From assembly GCF_011604685.1 (NCBI RefSeq), contig NZ_CP050063.1, positions 1,014,501-1,078,500 of the forward strand: 64,000 nucleotides of DNA, written 5' to 3'. Source of the stretch: Spirosoma aureum (GTDB taxonomy: Bacteria; Bacteroidota; Bacteroidia; Cytophagales; Spirosomataceae). Below, one piece after another: positions 10,140 through 19,666 of the stretch (position 1 is the first letter of the stretch; each line of letters begins with the position of its first letter). The notes below the pieces were generated by a model. It had not been told where the DNA came from, did not search any database, and saw only the letters and a list, made by a program, of their open reading frames with translations. Both the position numbers and the translations under genes were made by a program.

Positions 10140-10607
10140 ATGAGAGTAGCTTTGATACAAAAGCCTCTATCCCGCGCTTATGTCGAGCAAATTGCCCTGC
10201 AATTCGACATGCCCGACCTCACTCTCCCATTCTGGGGTTACCGTAAAAAAATGCCGATGCACCAAATTGTTCGGCTTGAGGGTGAAGGAAATTATACCCT
10301 GTTTCATTTTTCTGATGGCAGCCAGTTGATGGTTTCGTTAACACTCAAAAAAATGGAGGAGCGGCTGTCGTCAAAAGTTTTTGTTCGCCCTCATAAAAAG
10401 AACATTATTAACCTGCTGTATCTGGAGGGTATTTATCCGGATGTGCTTCAGCCGGGCCGGCCCCAACTAAGTGCCTGTCTGGTAAATGGTGACCGGGTTG
10501 AAGTATCACGCCGTAAAGCGAGCCGGTTTATTAAGCAGGTAAAAGGGTTTCAGGAAGAGGTATTATTGTTGAATGTTAAACCAAAAGAGGCCGTTTTAGC
10601 TGCCTGA
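10140..10607 (+). CDS. stand-alone LytTR DNA-binding protein
   Basis: A 155-residue protein whose middle (about residues 38-135) matches the LytTR DNA-binding domain: IVRLEGEGNYTLFHFSDGS, then VSLTLKKMEE, FVRPHKKNIINLLYL, and VEVSRRK near the end. There is no receiver domain in front; the first 35 residues are not REC-like. It is therefore probably not phosphorylated as a classical response regulator and may act as a constitutive or partner-dependent regulator. The nearest LytS kinases are 3 kb away. A bidirectional terminator follows. Confidence 0.8.
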   Translation: MRVALIQKPLSRAYVEQIALQFDMPDLTLPFWGYRKKMPMHQIVRLEGEGNYTLFHFSDGSQLMVSLTLKKMEERLSSKVFVRPHKKNIINLLYLEGIYPDVLQPGRPQLSACLVNGDRVEVSRRKASRFIKQVKGFQEEVLLLNVKPKEAVLAA

Positions 10608-10632
10608 TTGGCATCATCATCACCCACAAAGA

Positions 10633-10665
10633 GAAAGGCCCTGAACAATACTGTCGGGGCCTTTC
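10633..10665. terminator. bidirectional terminator between lytTR and acyl-CoA ligase
   Basis: GAAAGGCCC (10633-10641) pairs perfectly with GGGCCTTTC (10657-10665) across a 15-base loop, between convergent stop codons. T-rich sequence follows on the plus side. Confidence 0.75.
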
Positions 10666-10689
10666 TGTATTTGTAAAAGCTGATTATGC

Positions 10690-12393
10690 TTACTTCTTCT
10701 GTTTAGCCAGTTCTTCATCCCGTAAGGGTCGCCGAAGAATCTTGCCCACATTCGATTTAGGCAATTCGGTACGGAATTCAATCTGTTTTGGTATTTTGTA
10801 AGGCGTCAGATTTTCGCGGCAGAACGCTTTAACATCATCAGCCGTTAAAGCCGGATCTTTTTTGACTACAAAAATCTTAACGATTTCGGTCGATTTTTCA
10901 TCCGGAACACCAATGCAGGCAACCTCAAGGACGCCGGGGCACTGGGCAACCACATCTTCGATTTCATTGGGATAAACATTGAATCCTGACACCAGAATCA
11001 TGTCTTTCTTGCGATCGACGATTTTGAAGAATCCATCCTCGTTCATGACACCAATGTCGCCTGTTTTAAACCAGTCGCCCATCATGACCTGGGCTGTTTC
11101 GTCGGGGCGGTTATAATAGCCGGGAAATACCTGCGGGCCACGGGCAACAATCTCCCCCGGCTGCCCTACCGGCGCTTCAGTGCCATCTTCGAGAATAATT
11201 CTCATTGTCGTGCTGGGCCACGGAATACCGATCGTACCAACCCGAACCGTACCATCAACGGGGTTAGAAGACAGAACAGGCGAAGTTTCGGTTAGGCCAT
11301 ATCCTTCGCAGGGTGTGTTGCCCGTCAGCTTGGTCCAGCGTTCAGCTACAGACGTTTGCAGAGCCATTCCGCCCGCCGATGTTACCTTCAAATTGCTAAA
11401 ATCTACCTCACCGATACGCGGATGATTCAGGAGGCCATTGTAAAGCGTATTGACGCCTGTAAAAGCGGAAACTTTATATTTTTTAAGATCGTCGATAAAG
11501 GCGTTCAGATCGCGCGGATTCGTAATGAGCAGATTCATACAACCGCTCTTGAGTGCTGATAAGGCATTGGTCGTCAGGGCATAGACGTGATAGAGTGGCA
11601 ACGCAGCGACAAAAATGCCCTGCCCTTCCGGAATACCTGATGGTGTTATCCATACATGTTGCCCCTCTACATTGGCGACCATGTTACGCTGAGTAAGCAT
11701 GGCCCCTTTCGAGACGCCCGTCGTACCACCGGTATACTGCACAAAGGCAAGGTCGCTGCTTTTAATCGCTACAGGTTGAAACGCATGGCGGCTTCCCCGG
11801 TTTAACGCATCGTTGAACGGAATGGCGTTGGGTAAGCTATACGAAGGAACAAGTTTTTTGACGTATTTAACGACAGCATTGACAATCTGCTTCTTAGGAA
11901 AGCCCAGTAAATCACCGAGTTGAGTAACTACAACATGTTGAATATCAGTTTTGTCGAGTATCTTCTCCAGATTAGCCGCAAAGTTGGCCAGAATAACGAT
12001 CGCCTTTGCCCCGGAATCTTTAAACTGGTGCTGCATTTCGCGGGGGGTATATAGCGGATTTGTATTGACCACCGCCAAACCAGCTCGTAATGCGCCAAAC
12101 ATGGCAATTGGATATTGCAAGGTGTTGGGCATTTGAATAGCCAGTCGGTCTCCTTTTTTGAGGCCCAGGTCATTCTGCAAAAAAGAGGCAAACTGCTGAG
12201 AAAGGTGGTCCAGTTCACCATACGTGATTTGCTTGCCCATGCAAGCATAAGCTGGCCGGTCTTTGAATCGCTGACAACCTTCTTCAATCAGAGCTGCCAG
12301 TGACGGGTAAGCATCGGGATTTATTTCGTAGGGAACGCCTTTAGGGTAAAAGCGAAGCCACGGGTATTTCTGATCAGTTGTGGGGGTTTCCAT
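10690..12393 (-). CDS. fadD: long-chain acyl-CoA synthetase (AMP-forming)
   Basis: About 567 residues with the adenylate-forming enzyme motifs in order: the P-loop YTGGTTGVSKGA, the GYGLTETSP motif, the TGDIGVMNEDGFFKIVDRKKD segment, and a C-terminal lysine in KSNVGKILRR. It activates long-chain fatty acids to CoA thioesters for beta-oxidation or lipid synthesis. The start is placed at METPTT; a Met two codons earlier is equally possible. A -7 box lies about 25 bases upstream. Other beta-oxidation genes are absent, so the acyl chain length is inferred from overall similarity only. Confidence 0.85.
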   Translation of the reverse strand: METPTTDQKYPWLRFYPKGVPYEINPDAYPSLAALIEEGCQRFKDRPAYACMGKQITYGELDHLSQQFASFLQNDLGLKKGDRLAIQMPNTLQYPIAMFGALRAGLAVVNTNPLYTPREMQHQFKDSGAKAIVILANFAANLEKILDKTDIQHVVVTQLGDLLGFPKKQIVNAVVKYVKKLVPSYSLPNAIPFNDALNRGSRHAFQPVAIKSSDLAFVQYTGGTTGVSKGAMLTQRNMVANVEGQHVWITPSGIPEGQGIFVAALPLYHVYALTTNALSALKSGCMNLLITNPRDLNAFIDDLKKYKVSAFTGVNTLYNGLLNHPRIGEVDFSNLKVTSAGGMALQTSVAERWTKLTGNTPCEGYGLTETSPVLSSNPVDGTVRVGTIGIPWPSTTMRIILEDGTEAPVGQPGEIVARGPQVFPGYYNRPDETAQVMMGDWFKTGDIGVMNEDGFFKIVDRKKDMILVSGFNVYPNEIEDVVAQCPGVLEVACIGVPDEKSTEIVKIFVVKKDPALTADDVKAFCRENLTPYKIPKQIEFRTELPKSNVGKILRRPLRDEELAKQKK

Positions 12394-12417
12394 GTACAAG
12401 GATTGGAGTTTCTATAG

Positions 12418-12425
12418 CAAAAATA
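12418..12425 (-). promoter_or_regulatory. -7 box TATTTTTG for the acyl-CoA ligase gene
   Basis: Minus-strand TATTTTTG matches TAnnTTTG and lies 24 bases before the chosen ATG, giving a short normal leader. Confidence 0.45.
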
Positions 12426-12642
12426 AAACAAAATCAGGAAAGGTTTTGTCGCAGCGGGAATTTACGAAAAGGGGATATTGATTAAAATTTACCGCCCATA
12501 TCCTTAGTAGCCGGTTAAAATGAAGGAGTGGTCAATCGGGCTATTTAGGGGTTCTATGGAATGTCTATGGATCATAACTGGCTTGACAAGAGAGTATAAT
12601 CTGAGGATAACGGAACTTATTATACGCTAAATGTAGACGATT

Positions 12643-13281
12643 ATGAACGATCAATACACAGCTAATAGGCAGGTTTTTGTTGCAATTGGAGCCCTAATGG
12701 GGTGGCTGGCAGTCGGGCTTCAGTTATACCTGATTATTCTGAACCGGGTCATGAGCATTCCCCTGACAATCGTTCAGTTCTTTAGCTTTTTTACCATTCT
12801 TACCAATATATTGGTTGCGCTGTGTTTTACTTTCCTATGGTTAAGGCCCCAATCGGATCGGGGAATTTTTTTTTCCAGCCCGCAAACCTCAACCGCCATA
12901 GCCGTTTATATTGTTATTGTCGGTTTAGTGTATAACTTAATACTTCGTCAGCTCTGGGCCCCGCAAGGTTTGCAACGCGTTGTTGATGAAGCGCTTCATT
13001 CGGTGATGCCCATTTACTTTGCGTTTTACTGGTTCATTTTTGTTCCCAAGGAAAAACTAGCCTGGGCCAATGTTCCTGTATGGTTACTTTATCCGCTTGG
13101 TTATATCGTCTATATTTTAATTCGCGGAGAGTTTTCGGGGTTGTATCCCTACCCGTTTATTGACGTAAGCAAATTAGGTTATGCTCAGGTGATGCAGAAT
13201 AGTGTCTTTTTAACGCTTGCTTTTCTAGTTATTTCCCTGCTATTCGTTGGGTTAGGAAAGGTTCTTAGTCGGAATACATAA
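12643..13281 (+). CDS. Pr6Pr-family integral membrane protein
   Basis: 212 residues with about six hydrophobic membrane-spanning segments and the phrase FFSFFTILTNILVAL near residue 47, typical of the FAR-17a/AIG1-like or Pr6Pr family. A conserved acidic/His patch, DEALHSVMPIYFAFYW, sits mid-protein, and IRGEFSGLYPYPFIDV is a family-like loop before the last helices. The function of bacterial members is unknown. It stands alone on the plus strand between the acyl-CoA ligase and the LytS pair. Confidence 0.7.
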   Translation: MNDQYTANRQVFVAIGALMGWLAVGLQLYLIILNRVMSIPLTIVQFFSFFTILTNILVALCFTFLWLRPQSDRGIFFSSPQTSTAIAVYIVIVGLVYNLILRQLWAPQGLQRVVDEALHSVMPIYFAFYWFIFVPKEKLAWANVPVWLLYPLGYIVYILIRGEFSGLYPYPFIDVSKLGYAQVMQNSVFLTLAFLVISLLFVGLGKVLSRNT

Positions 13282-13293
13282 GGAATGGGGATA

Positions 13294-13387
13294 GAGCTTT
13301 CACTCAGAAGCGTGCCACAGTTATCAGGAGTAGTATCAGTAACCACCGTTCGCAGCTGCGGTGCCACGCGTCTGAGCGAAAGTCCTG
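13294..13387. repeat. palindromic intergenic element, copy A
   Basis: An imperfect inverted repeat of about 28 bases. The left arm holds CTTTCACTCAGAAGCGTG and the right arm holds CACGCGTCTGAGCGAAAG, around a roughly 40-base centre. The same arms recur at 27451-27526 (copy B) and 42895-43014 (copy C). The centre (ACCACCGTTCGCAGCTGCGG) is shared with copy C in opposite orientation. It lies in the 320-base gap between the Pr6Pr gene and the first LytS gene. No coding potential. Confidence 0.7.
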
Positions 13388-13601
13388 GAGGTGTTTCGAC
13401 TATTGATAATGAATCTTAACGGCTTTTCTTGTCAATATGCTGACAGTAAACTAAATTCAGCAATGGATCCGGGATGCCCCAAAAGGCCGGAACTGCATTA
13501 TAGTGTTACTGTAACGAAATACTTCCTGTTGCTGGCGGGTAACGTTTATACTGCTAAAAAACAACAATCCTTATTGTGCTTCATATCGTCTGAAAATACC
13601 C

Positions 13602-14651
13602 GTGAACGTTCTCAATGATAAGAAAATACGGATTATTGGCCCTTTAGTCTTATTTCTGGGGGGCACGCTGTTTTTTCGGCTGGACTGGTATCTTGAACTA
13701 TCAACGGGTATCGTGGTACGGTCTGACCTGATCGGTCTAACAGCAGGATACATTTGCTGGAATATTGCTCGCTGGGTAGTCATTCAATTGCAGAAAAAGT
13801 ACCCCGGATTAGCCAATACCCGTCGGCGGTTACTCTGGATGGCCTTACTCATGCCGCTGCTGGTCAATTTTGCCTGGCTGATTCGACAGCTTGCCCATAT
13901 CGCATTCAACAACGCTTCCTACATAACACAAACGTTTCCTAATTATACCTATTCGATTGGTATTCAGATATTTTACCATTTCATCTATTTTATCATTTAT
14001 GAAGGTAGCTACATTTTAGGGGCGTGGCGACAGGCTTACAACTACAACGAACAGCTTAAAAAAAATAAACTTCGCCATCAGCTTGATACGTTAAAAAGCC
14101 AGATTAATCCTCATTTCCTGTTCAATAGCCTTAACTCCCTGTCGATGCTGATTTACGAAAATCCCCGGCAGGCAGAAACATTCGTGGATGAGATCAGCAG
14201 TGTGTATCGTTACCTACTCAGGGCCAATGATCAGGAACTAACGACACTGGGGCTCGAATTGCAGTTTATTAAATCCTATTTTCAGCTCCTGAAAACCCGA
14301 TATGGTGCAGGTATTGAGCTACATATTGCCGTCGATGAGTGGCAGTTAGAGCGTAGAATTCCCCCCTTGACACTGCAACTGCTTGTTGAAAATGCCGTCA
14401 AACATAATGTAATCCTGCCCAAACGGCCATTGATAATCGAGATCATGGCGAAGGAGTCGTTACTCGTAGTCCAGAATAATCTACAGCGAAAAAAGACAGC
14501 CGTACCTTCTAACAAGGTGGGATTGGCGAATATTGCCGCCAAATACCGCCTTTTAGAGCAGCGCGACATCACGATCCACGAAGCGAACGGGCTGTTTGTG
14601 GTCACACTGCCCTTACTGACTAACCAATCGGAGGCTAAAGCGACCCTATGA
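13602..14651 (+). CDS. LytS/YehU-type sensor histidine kinase (first of tandem pair)
   Basis: 349 residues starting at GTG. Four hydrophobic segments fill residues 10-140, then comes a short coiled region and the His_kinase domain with NPHFLFNSLNSL; the phospho-acceptor His is about 171. The N-box PPLTLQLLVENAVKHN and G-box KVGLANIAAKYRLLE complete the ATPase. It should autophosphorylate and pass phosphate to a LytTR response regulator, but none is adjacent. Its stop overlaps the start of the next kinase gene by 4 bases, so the two are translationally coupled paralogues. Confidence 0.88.
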   Translation: MNVLNDKKIRIIGPLVLFLGGTLFFRLDWYLELSTGIVVRSDLIGLTAGYICWNIARWVVIQLQKKYPGLANTRRRLLWMALLMPLLVNFAWLIRQLAHIAFNNASYITQTFPNYTYSIGIQIFYHFIYFIIYEGSYILGAWRQAYNYNEQLKKNKLRHQLDTLKSQINPHFLFNSLNSLSMLIYENPRQAETFVDEISSVYRYLLRANDQELTTLGLELQFIKSYFQLLKTRYGAGIELHIAVDEWQLERRIPPLTLQLLVENAVKHNVILPKRPLIIEIMAKESLLVVQNNLQRKKTAVPSNKVGLANIAAKYRLLEQRDITIHEANGLFVVTLPLLTNQSEAKATL

Positions 14652-15697
14652 AATCCCTGGACGACACCCGACTACGTTTGCTCGGTCCGATAGGGCTTTA
14701 TGTGTTCGTAAGTGTGTTTTTTCGACTTGAACTCTATATTAATCTGCCTCTAAATAGATTTTTGGTTAGCGTTACCATTGCGCTGACGTCTGGTATTATC
14801 TGCTGGCAGCTTGCCCGCTGGGTAGTTCTCAGAATTCAGCAACGATACCCTGGCTTAACGAATACCCGCCAACGCCTGTTGTGGCTGTTGGCAAGTTTAC
14901 CGCTGTTAGTCGGGTTTGCCTGGCTCCTGCGCCATCTGGTTCGTTTTCTGATTGAGGGTACATTTCAATATTATAGCACCCCCGTTGAGCTGAGCCGGAA
15001 TATTGGCATCCAGATTTTCTATCACTTTATTTACTTCGCTCTGTATGAGGGCTGGTACATCTTGCAGGAGTGGCAACGCGAAACAGTGGAAACCAGTACC
15101 CTGGAAAAAGTATCTTTACAAAGTCAGCTTATTTCGCTTCAGCATCAGGTCAATCCGCATTTTTTGTTCAATAGCCTTAATTCACTATCGTCACTGATTG
15201 GCGACAGTCCTGTTCAGGCCGATGTATTTCTGGGTGAGTTAACGGCCGTTTTTCGTTACCTGCTGCAAGCCAGCGAGCACCAACTGGTTCCTTTACACGA
15301 TGAGATTGCGTTTATCCGATCGTATTTTCACTTATTACAGACCCGGTATCAAACGGGCCTGATACTGGATCTGTCGGTTGATACGTCGGAGGGCCAGGGG
15401 CTGATTCCACCGCTGACCCTTCAGGTATTGGTCGAGAATGCCGTGCGCTACAACGTCATTCTACCCGGTAAACCGCTCCATGTCCGCATTTATACAACCG
15501 CTGACCAACGGCTGTATGTAGCCAATACACTTCAACCGAAGAGCCTCCGCGTCGAAACGGCGGGTGGTGGGTTAAGTAACCTGGTCACTCGATATGAATT
15601 GCTCAATGAAGGCAAACTGGTGATTGAAGAACAGCCGGGGTGGTTCATCGTAAGCCTGCCATTGATGAGCGAAGGAAGAGTAGCAGAAGTAGGATGA
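14648..15697 (+). CDS. LytS/YehU-type sensor histidine kinase (second of tandem pair)
   Basis: 349 residues, collinear and clearly paralogous with its upstream neighbour: the same GPIGLYVF-type membrane start, matching GIQIFYHFIYF segment and NPHFLFNSLNSL with His about 171. The N-box differs, reading LVENAVRYNV where the sister has LVENAVKHNV, so the Lys-His pair is replaced by Arg-Tyr; kinase activity may be altered. The start is inside the ATGA overlap with the first gene. No receiver-LytTR gene follows, which is unusual for this family. Confidence 0.87.
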   Translation: MKSLDDTRLRLLGPIGLYVFVSVFFRLELYINLPLNRFLVSVTIALTSGIICWQLARWVVLRIQQRYPGLTNTRQRLLWLLASLPLLVGFAWLLRHLVRFLIEGTFQYYSTPVELSRNIGIQIFYHFIYFALYEGWYILQEWQRETVETSTLEKVSLQSQLISLQHQVNPHFLFNSLNSLSSLIGDSPVQADVFLGELTAVFRYLLQASEHQLVPLHDEIAFIRSYFHLLQTRYQTGLILDLSVDTSEGQGLIPPLTLQVLVENAVRYNVILPGKPLHVRIYTTADQRLYVANTLQPKSLRVETAGGGLSNLVTRYELLNEGKLVIEEQPGWFIVSLPLMSEGRVAEVG

Positions 15698-15728
15698 AGG
15701 TAACATCACCGATGAGTAATCAGCGCTA

Positions 15729-15752
15729 GGTATTATCGAAAGCGATAATGCC
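15729..15752 (+). terminator. hairpin after the LytS pair
   Basis: GGTATTATCG (15729-15738) and CGATAATGCC (15743-15752) form a 10-bp stem with one G-T wobble and a 4-base loop, 31 bases after the second kinase stop. There is no immediate T-run, so it is only a candidate terminator. Confidence 0.4.
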
Positions 15753-15861
15753 GACCAGTCAGTACGAATATTTTTCAGCCAACGTAAGAATCTGTGAATT
15801 GATTATAGTCTGTTGCTCCGCCATTGTTTTTTCAGGCTCGTTATAAAGTATTTGAGATATA

Positions 15862-15869
15862 TAATTTTG
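15862..15869 (+). promoter_or_regulatory. possible -7 box upstream of the repeat surface protein
   Basis: TAATTTTG fits TAnnTTTG, but it lies 127 bases before the ATG at 15997 and no convincing upstream TTG box is placed, so it is weak. Confidence 0.25.
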
Positions 15870-15996
15870 ATAATCAGTTATTTGTAGAAATTGTGTCAAA
15901 TTTTAAGCGTTGCGCGTAGGGGTAGGAACGAGTGAAGCGGTCATATCCGGGAAGCTGACAGTCGGTTTCCCGGATTGATAAATCGTAAACACAAGT

Positions 15997-17094
15997 ATGA
16001 AAACGTTACTACTGCATCTCAGCGCATGTCTTTTGATCATCAGCCAGACGTATGCACAGGATACCACTTCCCTCGATAAGCAAAAGGACCGCCAGAATCG
16101 TTATCCCAAACGAGCTGCTCAGATTGGCTTTATTCCACCGTTAAGTACCAATGGACTCGAGAGCGGAAAGGTCAGTAACCGCTTCTCCTTAAATGCATTG
16201 GGCAGCTATGCCGCAGCACTGGACGGCGTCGAACTGAGTGGTCTATTCAATGTCGAAAAAGACTATGTCGATGGCGTTCAATTCGCTGGAATCGTCAACA
16301 GTGTAGGCAATGAGCTGGAGGGGGCTCAATTCGCCGGAATCACCAACATTGTCGGTGGCAATGCCCACGGGTCGCAATTTGGGGGAATTGCCAATGTCGT
16401 CGGAAAAGGGATGAAAGGCGCTCAATTTGCCGGTATTGCTAACCTGGTTGGGCAGGATGTTCGTGGCGTTCAGATTGCCGGAATTGCTAACATTGCCAAC
16501 GCTGTAACTGGACCTCAAATTGCCGGAATTGTCAACATTGCCGGTCGGATCAAAGGCGCTCAGATCGGTCTGATCAACATTGCCCGGGATATCGATGGAC
16601 CCCAGATTGGGTTGATCAGTCTTTCTCCTAATGGTTACCGCCGTTTCGAGGTATGGGCCAGTGATGCGCTACACGCCAATGTAGCCTTTAAAATGGGTGG
16701 TAATCGTCAGTTCTACAATATTTTCGCCCTTGGCGCTACTGTGCCGACAACTAATCGGACCCGCTGGGGTTACGGATATGGTATTGGTACAAACCAGCCA
16801 ATAGGCAAGCGAGTCCAGTTGAGCCTTGAAGCCATTTCGTATCAGATTCATGAAGAAAACACGACATGGGACCAGCTCAATATGCTGAATCAGGCCCGGT
16901 TCAGCTTCATCTTCCCTATTCACAACCGAATGGCCTTCACGTTGACGCCTACTTTCAATGTACAGGTGTCCCGACTGGAAGTAGCCGAAGGTATTGGTTC
17001 GGAATGGGTGGGTTGGTCCGTTTATGACCACTTAACGGATAACGGGACGCGCGTTCGGATGTGGCCGGGCGCTACTGTTGGATTGCAATTTTAG
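15997..17094 (+). CDS. LA_2272-type surface protein with short tandem repeats
   Basis: 365 residues with a signal peptide cleaved after TYAQ. Between about residues 80 and 205 it carries seven to eight degenerate repeats of about 20 residues built on G-x-Q-F/I-A-G-I-x-N-x-V/A-G, visible also as a 60-63 base DNA periodicity (about 16235-16620). The C-terminal third looks like beta-barrel strands (RFEVWASDALHANVAFKMG, later FSFIFPI and VGLQF). Proteins of this kind are surface-exposed in Leptospira and widespread in Bacteroidota without known function. It is preceded by a 300-base spacer after the LytS pair and is probably transcribed alone. Confidence 0.65.
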   Translation: MKTLLLHLSACLLIISQTYAQDTTSLDKQKDRQNRYPKRAAQIGFIPPLSTNGLESGKVSNRFSLNALGSYAAALDGVELSGLFNVEKDYVDGVQFAGIVNSVGNELEGAQFAGITNIVGGNAHGSQFGGIANVVGKGMKGAQFAGIANLVGQDVRGVQIAGIANIANAVTGPQIAGIVNIAGRIKGAQIGLINIARDIDGPQIGLISLSPNGYRRFEVWASDALHANVAFKMGGNRQFYNIFALGATVPTTNRTRWGYGYGIGTNQPIGKRVQLSLEAISYQIHEENTTWDQLNMLNQARFSFIFPIHNRMAFTLTPTFNVQVSRLEVAEGIGSEWVGWSVYDHLTDNGTRVRMWPGATVGLQF

Positions 17095-17165
17095 AATACC
17101 GTACCACCCGAAAAAGCCGGGAATCAGTGTTTAATTACGTAGGGGCTTCACCGGTACGTAACGTA

Positions 17166-19559
17166 TCATCTGGCCCGGTTTTGCTCCGTTTCGGCGGTTG
17201 ATTGGCTGCGGTAACCGGTTTTGAGTGGTTTTCCAAAGCGATACATAAGGCTGATAGTGAAATTGGAAGTCGGATAAGTCCTGTCGAAATAGATGTCCGT
17301 TTCGCCTACGCTGTATGTACCTGCCACGTTGGTCTAATGAAATAGATCGTTGGCTGTAAACCGGAGTTTCCATGCGTTTTTGAAGAAATCCTTTTCTAGC
17401 CCAAGCGTAACCGTTGCCCTGCTCTTGTTGTAATAAAGCCCGTAATACTTGTCGCCCAGATACCAGGCCAGGAGCTGTATTTTGACCAGGTTTTTGATCG
17501 TAAATGTATTGCTCGTGTACGCATAAAGCTGGGGACGTGGCTTGACCAGTTCGAAACCGTACTGATTATCAATTGAGTTACTTTGGCTCAGTGTGACGGT
17601 GTTGGTGGTATTCCACCAGCCAATCGTCAACGTGGCCGAGCCGGAAAGGAAAAAGGTATGATCTTTTTCGAGGTTAATGCCTTTCAGCACGTAGCTATTT
17701 GGGCCATCGCCCCGCAGCGCGGCACCGCTTCGGGGGTCAAGTGTATAATTGTAACCTGCTCGTAGATCAAATTGCCTGTAATTCATGCCGATTTCAAACG
17801 CGTGGACCTTCTCGGGTCGCAAGCCGGGATTTCCCTGAATACTCGTGAAGGGATCCTGATAAATTACCCAGGGGTTCAGTGCCTGGTATCGGGGACGGGT
17901 GATCTTGGCCACGTAGGAAAGCCGGAAGGCCAGGTCGTCCCAAACGGTTTTGGTAAGTAAAAAATTGGGGAAAACATTAAAATAGCTTTTCTGGATCATC
18001 TGCCCAGCTCCGGCTGTTGTGTTGAGAGTATAATGCGTCCATTCGTTCCGGATTCCAGCCCCAAAGTGGACGCTTTTACTGATTGCGCCAGAATAATTGA
18101 TATAAGCCGCCGGTAACCACTCGGTATAGTCGAACTGGCTGGATAATTTCGGGTCAGGCTGAAAATATTCTCCGGAAGCAGCAACGAGAAAGTCCGTTCC
18201 CGACGCGGTTGTCGCATACGTGAGCTTTAAACCGGTTTCGAGTTTTTTATCGCTTCCAAATGCCTTCGTATAATCGGCCTGAGCACTGAAAATAGTAATG
18301 GAATAGGACTGGTTGTTTTTGAGCCGCCGTGAGAAAATGCTGTCATTTAAGGCATTGTTTTCGCTGATCAGGTCGCGGACGTCCGTACGGAAACGGGTAA
18401 CCTGGCTACCTATGAAGAAGGCTGATCCGAGAGAGTCGAGCGTCCGGTTGTAGTTGAAAATCAGTGAATGGTTCAGCCTCTTTTCGTTTTTGGCGAGCCT
18501 GCTGTTGTAAATACCCTGGTTAATCGCATCTGTGATGCTATTCCGGCTGTCCTGACTGCCTCCTAACTTATCCAGATTACCCTTGTAACCCAGCGAAAAG
18601 TAAGTGTTATCGGATGGGTTGTACTGGATACCGACCCCATAACTGGAATAATTGCGAAGTTTTCTCTGCCAGTCGGTCGTTAAATCGGAGTGGAGAAAGT
18701 TGGTTGTAGCAGGCCGGGTTCGGGTCGTGTGAAGTATCTCACGATCGTGGCCAGCTCGAAGCGTATAATTCGCAGCAATCGTCAGTTTGCCTTTTCTGTG
18801 ATTCAGGTCTGACAACGTATTGCTTTCTCCACCGGCAAAATCTGAATAGGTATATTGCTGGGTAATAGAACCGGTCGTGCCTTTTTCTGCATTCGCTTTG
18901 GTAATGATCCGGATCACTGCCTTGCCTTCAGCGTCGTACCGGGACGATGGGTTGGCAATAATTTCTATCCGGATGATCTGGCTGACTGGAATGGCAGCCA
19001 GTTGCTCATAGGTAATCGCCTGGCTGTTCAGAAATAGAAGCGCTTCGCCCTTACCAACCACACTAATGCGCCCGTCGTTAAAGGTGACTCCGGGCGATCG
19101 TTCCAGAATCTGGGTTACAGATGTACTGCCCGCCAGGATGGTGCCGGTAACCTGGACGTCCACACTGCCGTTGCTCCCCTGACTGACTAATGGCGCCTGG
19201 CCACTGATACGCACTTCATGTAATTGAAAATTACGCTCCTGCATGACTAGCACACCCAGATTCAGTTGTGAATGACCATTATTGTGAATGCGGATGAGTG
19301 TATCTGCAAATGACAGGCTGCTTAATCGAAGCACAGCATTCGTTTGCGATATCGCCGGAAAAGATACGACGCCATCCGGAAATAAGCCGCTTTTTAGTAC
19401 CGCAGAGTCGGGAATGGAGAGTAGCCTTGCATGCACGGCAATGGGTTCCTGACCGGCATTGATTACCCTGGCCGTTAAGGAATAAACCTGCTGACCACTT
19501 GCAGAACGGGTCAGAGTAAGCAGGATACCTGTTAAACACAGCAAGCCAACTGGTTTCAT
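17166..19559 (-). pseudogene. outer-membrane beta-barrel (TonB-receptor-like) gene with in-frame TAG
   Basis: The frame encodes 741 residues and then a TAG at 17334-17336. Reading on in the same frame gives 55 more residues to a TGA at 17166-17168, including TYSVGETDIYFDRTYPTSNF and the final strand TISLMYRFGK. These are exactly the last strands of this family, which normally follow the NDLFH segment just before the TAG. The protein has a signal peptide (cleavage near ASGQ), a carboxypeptidase-regulatory-like domain, a plug-like domain (residues about 115-215) and a barrel. Without the last strands the barrel would probably not insert. A nonsense mutation, stop readthrough or a sequencing error are the options. 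The membrane AraC regulator gene lies just upstream. Confidence 0.75.
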
Positions 19560-19666
19560 GGCTGATTTAGGATGGATTTTGTCTGATCCAAAAATCAGCA
19601 GTTAACCGACGGCGTAGGTTCGGTAAAAGGAAATCAGGAGTATGGATTTATAAAACCGTACCCGAT

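Noticed and set aside
12583-12600. TTGACA followed by TATAAT
   Set aside because: Only 6 bases separate them, far from a working spacing, and Bacteroidota sigma-A uses TAnnTTTG.
13391-13618. 75-codon plus-strand frame before the first LytS gene
   Set aside because: It begins inside palindromic element A, overlaps the kinase start and has no protein-like pattern.
16235-16620. Regular 60-base repeats suggesting a CRISPR-like array
   Set aside because: They are in-frame codon repeats of one open protein, without separate conserved repeats and unique spacers.
17131-17373. 80-codon minus-strand frame overlapping the end of the barrel gene
   Set aside because: It is the +1 frame of the barrel gene's own 3' end; the true frame across the TAG gives the family's last strands.
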